Positions 1 to 5,473 of a DNA stretch of 5,612 bases are shown piece after piece (the first letter of the stretch is position 1; every line of letters begins with the position of its first letter). A program made the translations under genes and the position numbers. A model generated the notes under the pieces. That model made no database searches. It was not told the origin of the DNA and worked only from the letters and a program-made list of their open reading frames with translations. The DNA is from DATLFP01 sp035540955 (GTDB taxonomy: Bacteria > Actinomycetota > Acidimicrobiia > Acidimicrobiales > CADCSY01): NCBI GenBank assembly GCA_035540955.1, contig DATLFP010000086.1:1-5612 (forward strand), read 5' to 3'.

Positions 1-98
1 TCGTGCAACCGGGCACGCTCCCGAAGACCTCCTCGGGCAAGCTCCAACGGTCGCTGTGCCGCGACCGCTATCAGTCCTCGGACCTCGTCCCCATCTGA
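1..98 (+). CDS. C-terminus of an acyl-AMP/acyl-CoA ligase (partial)
   Basis: Only the last 31 codons of this gene are inside the window, read from base 3 to the TGA at 96-98. The peptide contains PKTSSGKLQR, the A10 motif of the ANL adenylating-enzyme superfamily (acyl-CoA synthetases, fatty acyl-AMP ligases, NRPS adenylation domains). Its SGK lysine (codon 39-41) corresponds to the catalytic lysine used in adenylation. The tail that follows (RSLCRDRY) resembles fatty acyl-AMP ligase and long-chain acyl-CoA synthetase ends, in which a Cys/Arg-rich stretch follows A10. Family membership is well supported by this motif. Substrate, and the choice between CoA ligase and acyl-AMP ligase, cannot be decided from 31 residues. 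A hairpin begins 25 nt after the stop. Confidence 0.85.
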   Translation, partial: VQPGTLPKTSSGKLQRSLCRDRYQSSDLVPI

Positions 99-123
99 GC
101 CACCGCGCCCGCCCGCGCTGCGC

Positions 124-174
124 CGTTCTGGGACCGTTCAGGCCGGCCTGCGGTACCCGATCGGTCCCAGAACG
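124..174. terminator. Hairpin downstream of the ligase gene (possible terminator)
   Basis: A perfect 13-bp inverted repeat: CGTTCTGGGACCG at 124-136 and its complement CGGTCCCAGAACG at 162-174. The stem can continue inward with T138-C139 and G141-G142 pairs separated by single mismatches. The loop side also holds the palindrome CAGGCCGGCCTG at 139-150. It lies 26 nt after the ligase stop. No U-tract follows, as is common for actinobacterial terminator hairpins. Measured from GTTCTG to CAGAAC the element is 49 nt, the same size as the hairpin at 814-862. Terminator is the simplest reading; a dispersed palindromic repeat is the alternative. Confidence 0.55.
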
Positions 175-285
175 CTGGGCGACATCGACCGGGTGCGAGA
201 TGCCCGACGCGCACTCGACGCCCTCGAGCTGCTGTGGCGCGACCGCGTCGCGCAGATGGACCGGATCCTCGCCGAGGATCCCTGA
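175..285 (+). pseudogene. Remnant resembling the C-terminus of an ArsR-family regulator
   Basis: Frame 1 reads without stops into TGA at 283-285. From about base 178 it encodes a coding-like, GC3-rich stretch ending in ALDALELLWRDRVAQMDRIL plus AEDP. This amphipathic helix resembles the C-terminal helix of ArsR-type repressors, which are commonly encoded just upstream of AHSA1/SRPBCC genes, as here. No winged-helix DNA-binding region precedes it. Upstream in the same frame is only the hairpin and the out-of-frame ligase end. The only in-frame starts close by are GTG 193 and ATG 256, which would give peptides of 30 residues or fewer. I infer a regulator that has lost its 5' part. A genuine small peptide gene or chance open frame remains possible, since 35 residues are too few for a firm family call. 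Confidence 0.4.
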
Positions 286-288
286 ACC

Positions 289-293
289 AGGAG
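289..293 (+). promoter_or_regulatory. Shine-Dalgarno site fixing the SRPBCC start
   Basis: AGGAG lies 5 nt before the ATG at 299-301. The open frame extends upstream as far as base 56, but the upstream residues do not resemble the family and other start codons there lack this site. This decides the start at 299. Confidence 0.75.
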
Positions 294-298
294 ACCCC

Positions 299-793
299 AT
301 GCCCATCACTCGTGTCGACAAGGACCTCGACGGCCACACGATGACCGTCGTCGCCGAGTACGAGGCGCCGGTCGAGCGCGTCTGGCAGCTCTACGCCGAC
401 CCCCGCCAGCTCGAGCGGTTCTGGGGCCCGCCCACGTGGCCGGCCACCGTCGTCGACCACGACCTCCGTCCGGGCGGCCGGGTCACGTACTTCATGACCG
501 GGCCCGACGGTGAGAAGTCGTCCGGCTACTGGGACGTGCTCGAGGTGGAGGCACCCCGCCGGCTCGTGGTCGAGGACGGCTTCGCCGACGACGCCGGCCA
601 ACCGAACCCGAACATGCCGACCACCCGCATGGAGCTCGACCTGGTCGAGCGCGCCGGCGGTGGCACCACCATGACGGTGCACTCGACCTTCGCCTCCACC
701 GACGCGATGAGGCAGATGCTCGAGATGGGCATGGAGGAGGGCATGCGCGAAGCCATGGGCCAGATCGACGGCATCCTCACCGAGTCCGACTGA
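299..793 (+). CDS. SRPBCC/AHSA1-domain protein
   Basis: This 164-residue protein has the size and pattern of the AHSA1 (activator of Hsp90 ATPase homologue 1-like) branch of the START/SRPBCC fold. An N-terminal strand with EYEAPVERVWQLYADP (about residues 20-35) leads to the family-typical FWGPPTWPATVV segment. Next come a GGRVTYFMTGPDG hairpin and GYWDVLEVEAPRRLVVEDGF, and a long C-terminal helix rich in Met and Glu (from about residue 134) closes the cavity. Members bind small hydrophobic ligands or act as accessory or stress proteins, and no ligand can be assigned here. The start is set by AGGAG at 289-293. The gene follows an apparent ArsR remnant, the usual regulatory partner of this family, and ends before a strong hairpin shared with the convergent SDR gene. 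Cytosolic; no signal peptide or membrane segment is seen. Confidence 0.88.
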   Translation: MPITRVDKDLDGHTMTVVAEYEAPVERVWQLYADPRQLERFWGPPTWPATVVDHDLRPGGRVTYFMTGPDGEKSSGYWDVLEVEAPRRLVVEDGFADDAGQPNPNMPTTRMELDLVERAGGGTTMTVHSTFASTDAMRQMLEMGMEEGMREAMGQIDGILTESD

Positions 794-813
794 GCCCGGC
801 GCGGCACTTCGGT

Positions 814-862
814 GTTCTGTGTCGACCTTGCGTGTCCATGGCACGCAGGGACGACACAGAAC
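814..862. terminator. Strong bidirectional terminator-like hairpin between convergent genes
   Basis: A 49-nt inverted repeat with arms 814-834 and 842-862 and a 7-nt loop (TCCATGG). The outer 11 bp (GTTCTGTGTCG / CGACACAGAAC) are perfect. One A.A mismatch (825/851) and one G.U pair (828/848) interrupt the rest, giving 20 pairs out of 21 positions. It sits 20 nt after the SRPBCC stop and 4 nt past the SDR stop on the other strand, the expected place for a terminator serving both genes. Neither side has a clear U-tract. Confidence 0.8.
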
Positions 863-866
863 GGAG

Positions 867-1601
867 TCAGCGGAGACGGAGGATGTTCCCCGTGACGAGG
901 TCGGCGGCCGGTGAGCACAACCACGCGATCACCTCGGCCACCTCCTCGGGCTGGGCGACGTGCCAGTGGTCGGTGCTCTCGGCGACGAACCGGCGCACGT
1001 CGTCGGTGACCCAGCCGGTGTCGGTGACGGGCGGGTAGACGACGTTGGCGGTGATGCCCCGGGGGGCGAGCTCGATGGACGCCGACATCGTGTAGTTCTC
1101 GAGAGCCGCCTTCGCCGCGCCGTAGGAGACCTGACCAGGGAAGCCCATCGGTCCGCCCGACGTGAGGCTGATGACACGACCCCAGTCGCCGGCGAAGCGG
1201 CGGGCGTACTCGGCGATCATCAGCGCGCCACCGCGAGCGTCGACGAGCAGCTGCATCTCGGCGCTCTCCGCGGTGAGCGGTTGGTCGGCCTCGACGAAGC
1301 TGTCGCGGGCCCAGCCGCTCGCGTTGTTCACCAGCACCGACACCGGACCGAGATCGCGCTCGACCTCGTCGAACACGCGCGCCGGCGACGCCGCGTCGCG
1401 CAGGTCGGCTTCGACGCGCACATCGCCGAAGGGTGCGTCCTGGCGGCGGTCCTCGTGATATTCGGCCGGCAGGTCGCGCTCCGGTGCCTCGAACCGCAGG
1501 TAGGTGACGGCGACCTTGAAGCCGTCGCGCGCCAGCGCGCGCGCCGACGCCAGACCGATCCCGTGGTTCCCGCCGGTGACGAGGGCGACGCGGTCAGGCA
1601 G
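867..1601 (-). CDS. SDR-family NAD(P)-dependent oxidoreductase (CTG start)
   Basis: This is a 244-residue classical short-chain dehydrogenase/reductase. The cofactor motif TGGNHGIG is at residues 9-16, the adenine-side acidic motif EADL at 64-67, NNASG at 92-96, the likely catalytic Ser at 148 and YGAAK (Tyr160, Lys164) at 160-164. The second strand ends TYLR with no acidic residue, which suggests NADP(H) preference. Substrate is unknown; FabG-like ketoreduction or alcohol oxidation is plausible. No ATG, GTG or TTG lies ahead of the Rossmann motif in this frame. The fitting start is CTG at 1601-1599, which gives PDRVALVTGG right after the initiator, as in typical SDRs, with GGGAG 9 nt upstream. 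Starting at the first GTG (1421) would delete 60 residues and the cofactor motif. The gene overlaps the LLM oxidoreductase stop by 8 nt, so translation is probably coupled. Confidence 0.88.
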   Translation of the reverse strand: MPDRVALVTGGNHGIGLASARALARDGFKVAVTYLRFEAPERDLPAEYHEDRRQDAPFGDVRVEADLRDAASPARVFDEVERDLGPVSVLVNNASGWARDSFVEADQPLTAESAEMQLLVDARGGALMIAEYARRFAGDWGRVISLTSGGPMGFPGQVSYGAAKAALENYTMSASIELAPRGITANVVYPPVTDTGWVTDDVRRFVAESTDHWHVAQPEEVAEVIAWLCSPAADLVTGNILRLR

Positions 1602-2604
1602 CCTTGAGCGCTCCCATGACCTTGCCCCACCGCTCGGGGTCGGACTTGTACGGGGCGTAGAACGAGATGCGGCTCACGACGTCGCCGTAGCGCTTGCTGA
1701 GCTCGGGCGCGACCTCTTCGGGTTCTCCCACCACCGCGAAGGTGTTCAGGATGTCGTCGTCGATGAGCGTGCCCATCTCCTGCCACTTTCCCTGCTTCGA
1801 CAGCGTGTTGAGCTCGGTCTGGAGCTCGCCCCAGCCGTGGTGCTCGAGCACGCCGCGGTAGGCCGGCGTCGAGCCGTAGAACGCGATCTGCTGGCGGGTG
1901 CCGGCGGCCGCCTGCTGCATCTGCTCCTCGGTGGCGCCCGTGACCACGAACGCCGGCCCGGAGATCTCGATCTCGCTCAGCTTGCGGCCGGCCTTGGCCG
2001 CCCCGCGCTCGAGGGCCGGAAGGGTGACCGAGCGCAGGTACGACTCGGTGGTGAAGCCGTGGCACAAGAAGCCGTCGGCCACCTCGCCCGCCACCTCCGT
2101 CATCAGCTCGCCCACGCCGGCGAGGAAGATCTTGGCCTTGCCGTGGGGGTTGGGTCCCGGATCGAAGAACGGCGTCATCAGCGTGTGCTGGTAGAAGTCG
2201 CCACGGAAGTCGAGCTTGTGCTCGCCGTCCCACGCGCCCCAGATGTGCTTGATGGCCGAGATCATCTCCCGCATGCGGGCTGCCGGGTGCGACCACTCCA
2301 TCGAGAAGCGCTTCGTGATGTGCGGCTTGATCTGGCTGCCGAGCCCGAGGATGTGGCGACCCTTGGAGAACTTCTGCAGGTCGTAGCCGACGTTGGCCAG
2401 CGTCATCGGGTTGCGGGCGAACGCCACCGCGATGCCGGTCCCGAGCTCGACCTTCTCGGTGTGCTCGGCGGCGAGCAGCAGCGGGAAGAACGGATCGTGT
2501 GATGTCTCGGCTGTCCAGACGCCGTCGTAACCGGCGGCCTCCGCGTCCTTCGCCGACTGCGCCGTGTGCTCGAGCTCGCTGCTGATGCCCCCGTCAACCT
2601 TCAT
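1594..2604 (-). CDS. LLM-class (probably F420-dependent) oxidoreductase
   Basis: A 336-residue luciferase-like monooxygenase-fold (TIM barrel) protein. Features typical of the F420-dependent group are the N-terminal strand MKVDGG, the DGVWTAETSHDPF segment (residues 28-39) and LGTGIAVAFARNP (54-66), where the cofactor-contacting strand lies. Further on are GRHILGLGSQIKPHI (82-96), the KIFLAGVGELMTEVAGEVADGFL block (158-180) and the GEPEEVAPEL element (293-302) near the C-terminus. It resembles the mycobacterial MSMEG_2256-type family (TIGR03617), but this is recognition by eye. Cofactor F420 rather than FMN is inferred from the family. The start is the ATG at 2604; a longer open frame continues upstream but is antisense to the divergent lactonase-like gene. 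There is no real Shine-Dalgarno site, and a -10-like TAGGGT 7 nt upstream suggests a leaderless transcript. It is first in a two-gene unit with the overlapping SDR. Confidence 0.9.
   Translation of the reverse strand: MKVDGGISSELEHTAQSAKDAEAAGYDGVWTAETSHDPFFPLLLAAEHTEKVELGTGIAVAFARNPMTLANVGYDLQKFSKGRHILGLGSQIKPHITKRFSMEWSHPAARMREMISAIKHIWGAWDGEHKLDFRGDFYQHTLMTPFFDPGPNPHGKAKIFLAGVGELMTEVAGEVADGFLCHGFTTESYLRSVTLPALERGAAKAGRKLSEIEISGPAFVVTGATEEQMQQAAAGTRQQIAFYGSTPAYRGVLEHHGWGELQTELNTLSKQGKWQEMGTLIDDDILNTFAVVGEPEEVAPELSKRYGDVVSRISFYAPYKSDPERWGKVMGALKAA
1611..1615 (-). promoter_or_regulatory. Shine-Dalgarno-like GGGAG supporting the CTG start of the SDR
   Basis: GGGAG on the minus strand lies inside the end of the oxidoreductase gene, 9 nt before the CTG at 1601-1599. 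It is the only purine-rich site correctly placed for the SDR, so it supports the non-standard start. Reinitiation by ribosomes stopping at TGA 1596-1594 could also help. Confidence 0.45.
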
Positions 2605-2611
2605 GGACCTG

Positions 2612-2617
2612 ACCCTA
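2612..2617 (-). promoter_or_regulatory. Putative -10 element (TAGGGT) for the LLM oxidoreductase
   Basis: TAGGGT on the minus strand fits the actinobacterial TANNNT -10 consensus. Seven bases separate it from the ATG, so transcription would begin at or next to the start codon (leaderless). No convincing -35 box is visible. It shares its TA step (2616-2617) with the opposing -10. Confidence 0.5.
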
Positions 2618-2621
2618 GTGT
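2616..2621 (+). promoter_or_regulatory. Putative -10 element (TAGTGT) for the SMP-30-like gene
   Basis: TAGTGT fits TANNNT and lies 7 nt before the ATG at 2629, mirroring the minus-strand element exactly. It implies a leaderless transcript. No good -35 match is seen about 17 nt upstream, where the sequence is GTCAAC. Confidence 0.5.
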
Positions 2622-2628
2622 CAGGTCC

Positions 2629-3474
2629 ATGGCTGACACCGAGGTGGTGCTCGACGGGCTGGCGTTCCCCGAGGGACCGAGATGGCGCGAGGGGCGCCTG
2701 TGGTTCTCCGACATGCACGCCCACGAGGTCGTCGCCCTCGATCCGGCGACTGGCGGGCGGGAGACGATCGTGGCCGTTCCGGCCTGCCCGAGCGGGCTGG
2801 GCTGGCTCCCGGACGGGACCCTGCTGGTCGTGTCGATGGAGGACCGGCGGGTCGTCCGGGTGGAGGGGGGCGACCTGGTGACCCACGCCGACCTGTCGCC
2901 GTGGGCGACGTTCCACTGCAACGACATGGTCGTCGACGCCGTCGGCCGCGCGTACGTCGGCAACTTCGGCTTCGACCTGCACGCCGGCGCCCCACCGGTG
3001 CCGGCGGTGCTCGTGCGGGTCGACGCCGACGGCACCGCGCAGCCGGTGGCCGAGGACCTCGTCTTTCCGAACGGCACGGTCATCACCCCCGACGGCTCGA
3101 CGCTGGTGGTGGGGGAGTCGTTCGCGGCGCGGTTGACGGCGTTCGACATCGGGAGCGATGGGTCGCTCGCGAACCGGCGGGTGTGGGCGCAGCTCGAGGG
3201 GGCGGTGCCCGACGGCATCTGCCTGGACGCGGAAGGGGCGATCTGGGTGGCGTCGCCCACGAGCAACGAGGTCCTGCGGGTGCGCGAGGGTGGCGAGGTC
3301 ACCGACCGGGTGGCCACCGACCGAGGGGCGTTCGCGTGCATGCTCGGCGGCGGCGACCGCCGCACCCTGTTCATCTGCACCTCGGGCTCGAGCGACCCCG
3401 TCGAGAGCGCACAGCAGCGATCGGGCCGCATCGAGTCCGTCAGGGTCGCAGTGGCCGGAGCCGGCCTGCCGTAA
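2629..3474 (+). CDS. SMP-30/gluconolactonase/LRE-family protein
   Basis: This 281-residue protein has the six-bladed beta-propeller pattern of the SMP-30/gluconolaconase/LRE (SGL) family. The four divalent-metal ligands can be placed by motif: Glu15 in LAFPEGPRW, Asn98 in HCNDMVVD, Asn148 in VFPNGTVITPDG and Asp195 in VPDGICLD. They align in order and spacing with Glu18, Asn103, Asn154 and Asp204 of human SMP-30. The active site therefore looks intact and hydrolysis of a lactone or similar ester is likely, though the substrate is unknown. Length is normal for the family. Start ATG 2629 is chosen because family similarity begins at once (VVLDGLAFPEGP); earlier in-frame codons are antisense to the divergent oxidoreductase. 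No signal peptide is seen, so the protein is probably cytosolic. Expression is likely linked to the oxidoreductase through the shared 24-bp control region. Confidence 0.9.
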   Translation: MADTEVVLDGLAFPEGPRWREGRLWFSDMHAHEVVALDPATGGRETIVAVPACPSGLGWLPDGTLLVVSMEDRRVVRVEGGDLVTHADLSPWATFHCNDMVVDAVGRAYVGNFGFDLHAGAPPVPAVLVRVDADGTAQPVAEDLVFPNGTVITPDGSTLVVGESFAARLTAFDIGSDGSLANRRVWAQLEGAVPDGICLDAEGAIWVASPTSNEVLRVREGGEVTDRVATDRGAFACMLGGGDRRTLFICTSGSSDPVESAQQRSGRIESVRVAVAGAGLP

Positions 3475-3482
3475 CGCAAGAT

Positions 3483-3525
3483 CTCGGAGTACCTGAACCG
3501 GCAGGGCCGGCCTGGGTGCTCCGAG
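3483..3525. terminator. Bidirectional terminator-like hairpin between convergent genes
   Basis: Arms CTCGGAGTACC (3483-3493) and GGTGCTCCGAG (3515-3525) form 11 pairs including one G.U. An inner hairpin CCGGC-AGG-GCCGG (3498-3510) sits on top. It lies between the stops of the SMP-30-like gene (3474) and the PAC2 gene (3535), so it could end both transcripts. Confidence 0.7.
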
Positions 3526-3534
3526 GTTCCGCGC

Positions 3535-4392
3535 TCAGTCGCGGTTGCGGAGCCAGCGCTCGATCTCGGTGGCGAGCTGCTCGCCGCTCGGGAGGATCGA
3601 GCTCGGGCGCTCGCTCGTCTCGGCGTCGTAGTGCGCTTCGAGCTGCGTGACCATCTGCACGTGCTCCTCGTTCCCTGCGACCAGCTCGTCGAGGCGGACC
3701 CGCAGCGCCCGCCCCGCCTCGCGGAGTCCAGCGGCGTCGAGCCGGAGCCCGGCGGCGACGGCGACGGCATCGATCAGCTCGGCGCTCGCCCCCGGGTAGG
3801 CCATGGCCGACACGTAGTGGGGGATCTGCGCCCAGAGTCCGACGGCCGGCAGGCCGCGGGCGCCGCACGCCTCCTCGAGCGCGCCTTGCACGCCGGCGGG
3901 CACATCGAGGTTGCCCTGCACCGTGCCGACGCGCCGGGCGAGCTCGGCGGTCGTCGCCGTGGTGGCGATGCGACCGGGCCGCGTGTGGGGGATCGGCGCC
4001 GGGTAGGCGCCCAGCGGCAGCACGATCCGCACCCCGAGCGCGCCGATGAGGTCGAGCGCGTCGGCGACGAAGGTCCGCCAGCGCATGTCGGGCTCGGGGC
4101 CGGCGAGCAGCAGGACGTCGCGGCCGTCGAGGTCGTGGCCGTGCCGGAGCTCGATGGTGGGCCACGTGAGCCCGGTGTTGACGCCCTCGACGAGCCGCAT
4201 CACCGGGCGGCGGCTGCGATGGTCGAGCAGCTCCTCGGTGTCGAAGGTGGCCACGAGCGACGTGTCGAGGGACGCCCGGAGGTGGGCCATCGCCCCGGCC
4301 GCGGCCAGGCCGGCGTCGATCCAGCCCTCCAATGCCACGACGAGCGCCGGCTCTGACAGCGCGGGCTCGGCCACGACCTCGTACAACGGCAT
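3535..4392 (-). CDS. PAC2-family protein (proteasome assembly chaperone-like)
   Basis: A 285-residue member of the PAC2 family (PF09754). Recognisable blocks are the N-terminal strand PALVVALEGWIDAG (residues 15-28), the actinobacterial signature EELLDHRSRRPVMRLVEGV (53-71), LLLAGPEPDMRWRTF (94-108), GAYPAPIPHTRP (128-139) and QIPHYVSAMAYPGAS (189-203). The C-terminal third (from about residue 215) is predicted helical, as in bacterial family members. Eukaryotic and archaeal relatives chaperone proteasome assembly. The role of the bacterial proteins is not settled, and no proteasome gene is visible here. The ATG at 4392 overlaps the TGA of the upstream phosphotransferase by one base (TGATG), and only a weak GTGAG precedes it, so translational coupling is likely. 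The gene ends just before the hairpin at 3483-3525. No signal peptide or membrane segment. Confidence 0.92.
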   Translation of the reverse strand: MPLYEVVAEPALSEPALVVALEGWIDAGLAAAGAMAHLRASLDTSLVATFDTEELLDHRSRRPVMRLVEGVNTGLTWPTIELRHGHDLDGRDVLLLAGPEPDMRWRTFVADALDLIGALGVRIVLPLGAYPAPIPHTRPGRIATTATTAELARRVGTVQGNLDVPAGVQGALEEACGARGLPAVGLWAQIPHYVSAMAYPGASAELIDAVAVAAGLRLDAAGLREAGRALRVRLDELVAGNEEHVQMVTQLEAHYDAETSERPSSILPSGEQLATEIERWLRNRD

Positions 4393-5441
4393 CAGCTCAC
4401 GCGCTCGGCGGCGGCGCGCGCCGACGACGCCAGCCGCTCGACGTTCGATCGGAAGCCCTCGATGGCTGCCGGCTCGGCACTGCCCATCACGCCGGCCTGG
4501 TAGCGGGCGTAGACGCCCTCGAGGATGCAGGCGAGCTTCCAGTACCCGAAGGCGACGTAGTAGTCGACCTTCGACAGGTCGCGACCGCTGCGCTCGGCGT
4601 AGCGGGCGAGCAGCTCGGCCCGGCGGGGGAACCCCTCGACCGTCGTGGCGGAAGCGGTGACGAGTGCCTGGCTCGCGTCGTCGGGGTCGTTCCAGTACAC
4701 CATCAGCAGCCCGACGTCGGCCATGGGGTCACCGAGCGTGCACAGCTCCCAGTCGAGGACGGCGGCGACGCGGCCGTCGTGGCCGATCATGCAGTTGTCG
4801 AGCCGGTAGTCGCCGTGGACGATCGCCGCCGGGCCCTGCTCGGGAACCTGTGACGCGAGGATGTCGTGCACGTGGTCGACGTCCGGCAGCTCGCGCTTGG
4901 TGAGCTCCTGGCTGCCCTTCACCTGCTTGTACCAGCGCTTGAGCTGACGTTCGATGTAGCCCTCCTTCCGCCCGAGATCGCCGAGACCGACGGCGTCGAC
5001 GTCGACGGCGTGCATGTCGGCCATCACGTCGATGAGCGACTCACCAGCAGTACGGCGCTGCTCGACGGTGAGCTTCGACCGCGCCACGTCGGCGGTGCGC
5101 ACGATGTGACCGTCGACGAAGCCCATCACGTAGAACGGCGCGTCGTTCACCGACGTGTCGTCGCAGAACGCGAGCGCCGGGGGGACGGGCACGGCCGTCG
5201 GGCCCAGAGCGGCGATGATCTTGTGCTCCCTGCCCATGTCATGGGCGCTCTCGAGCACGTGGCCGAGCGGCGGCCGGCGCAGCACGTACCGCGCGTCGTT
5301 GGCATCGGTCACGCCATAGGTGAGGTTGGAGTGACCGCCGGCGATCAGGGTGAACGAGGCTGGCCCCTGGAAGCCCCTGACGTTCGCCTCCAGCCACGGC
5401 ACGACCCGTGCCTCGTCGACGCCCGACCTCCCCTCTGCCAC
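4392..5441 (-). CDS. Phosphotransferase family protein (APH fold, ACAD10/11-like)
   Basis: A 349-residue kinase of the aminoglycoside phosphotransferase/choline kinase fold. Visible are the nucleotide loop GGHSNLTY (35-42), the strand YVLRRPP (52-58), the catalytic-loop motif HGDYRLDN (209-216, catalytic Asp211 and metal ligand Asn216), and LDWELCTLGDPMAD (229-242) with the second metal ligand Asp230. This set, especially LRRPP and LDWELxTLGDPxAD, marks the group related to the N-terminal kinase domain of ACAD10/11 rather than antibiotic-resistance enzymes. Characterised relatives (ACAD10/11, LvaA of levulinate catabolism) phosphorylate 4-hydroxyacyl-CoAs, so a hydroxyacyl-CoA substrate is plausible but inferred. 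The start is GTG at 5441-5439, with GGGGGG (5452-5447) five bases upstream; the ATG at 5446 is out of frame. It follows an unidentified gene by 32 nt and overlaps the PAC2 start, so it is the middle of an apparent operon. Confidence 0.93.
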   Translation of the reverse strand: MAEGRSGVDEARVVPWLEANVRGFQGPASFTLIAGGHSNLTYGVTDANDARYVLRRPPLGHVLESAHDMGREHKIIAALGPTAVPVPPALAFCDDTSVNDAPFYVMGFVDGHIVRTADVARSKLTVEQRRTAGESLIDVMADMHAVDVDAVGLGDLGRKEGYIERQLKRWYKQVKGSQELTKRELPDVDHVHDILASQVPEQGPAAIVHGDYRLDNCMIGHDGRVAAVLDWELCTLGDPMADVGLLMVYWNDPDDASQALVTASATTVEGFPRRAELLARYAERSGRDLSKVDYYVAFGYWKLACILEGVYARYQAGVMGSAEPAAIEGFRSNVERLASSARAAAERVS

Positions 5442-5473
5442 GTCATCCCCCCGTTCTCGGCTCGGGTTGAAAC

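Larger units (their letters stand above)
2602..2631. promoter_or_regulatory. Palindromic operator-like site spanning both divergent start codons
   Basis: Perfect 12-bp arms, CATGGACCTGAC (2602-2613) and GTCAGGTCCATG (2620-2631), flank a 6-bp centre CCTAGT whose inner CTAG is itself symmetric. Of 15 symmetric base pairs only one (2614/2619) fails. The symmetry runs exactly from one ATG to the other and stops just outside them. The site covers the whole 24-bp intergenic gap. A dimeric regulator bound here would block both promoters. No regulator gene is adjacent in the window, and the binding protein cannot be named. Confidence 0.7.

Noticed and set aside
56..298. N-terminal extension of the SRPBCC frame
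   Set aside because: The extra residues are low-complexity, unlike the family, and would overlap the ligase end. AGGAG right before ATG 299 supports the short form.
71..844. Long minus-strand open frame opposite the SRPBCC gene
   Set aside because: It is antisense to a well-supported family protein, has no recognisable motif, and runs through the strong hairpin at 814-862. It is a product of high GC content.
867..1421. SDR starting at GTG 1421
   Set aside because: It would remove the TGGNHGIG cofactor motif, which is present in frame upstream, so this start is not credible.
1504..2502. Long plus-strand open frame opposite the oxidoreductase
   Set aside because: It is rich in Arg, Leu and Val with no family pattern, and is fully antisense to the LLM gene, whose motifs are clear.
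2605..2982. Upstream extension of the LLM oxidoreductase frame
   Set aside because: It is antisense to the SMP-30-like gene and lacks luciferase-like sequence. The family N-terminus MKVDGG begins at 2604.
3631..4356. Plus-strand open frame opposite the PAC2 gene
   Set aside because: Shadow frame dominated by Gly, Arg, Glu and Val. The PAC2 motifs on the other strand account for the region.
4392..5441. Aminoglycoside resistance gene
   Set aside because: The fold is shared, but the LRRPP and LDWELCTLGDPMAD signatures place it with ACAD10/11-like metabolic kinases rather than known resistance enzymes.
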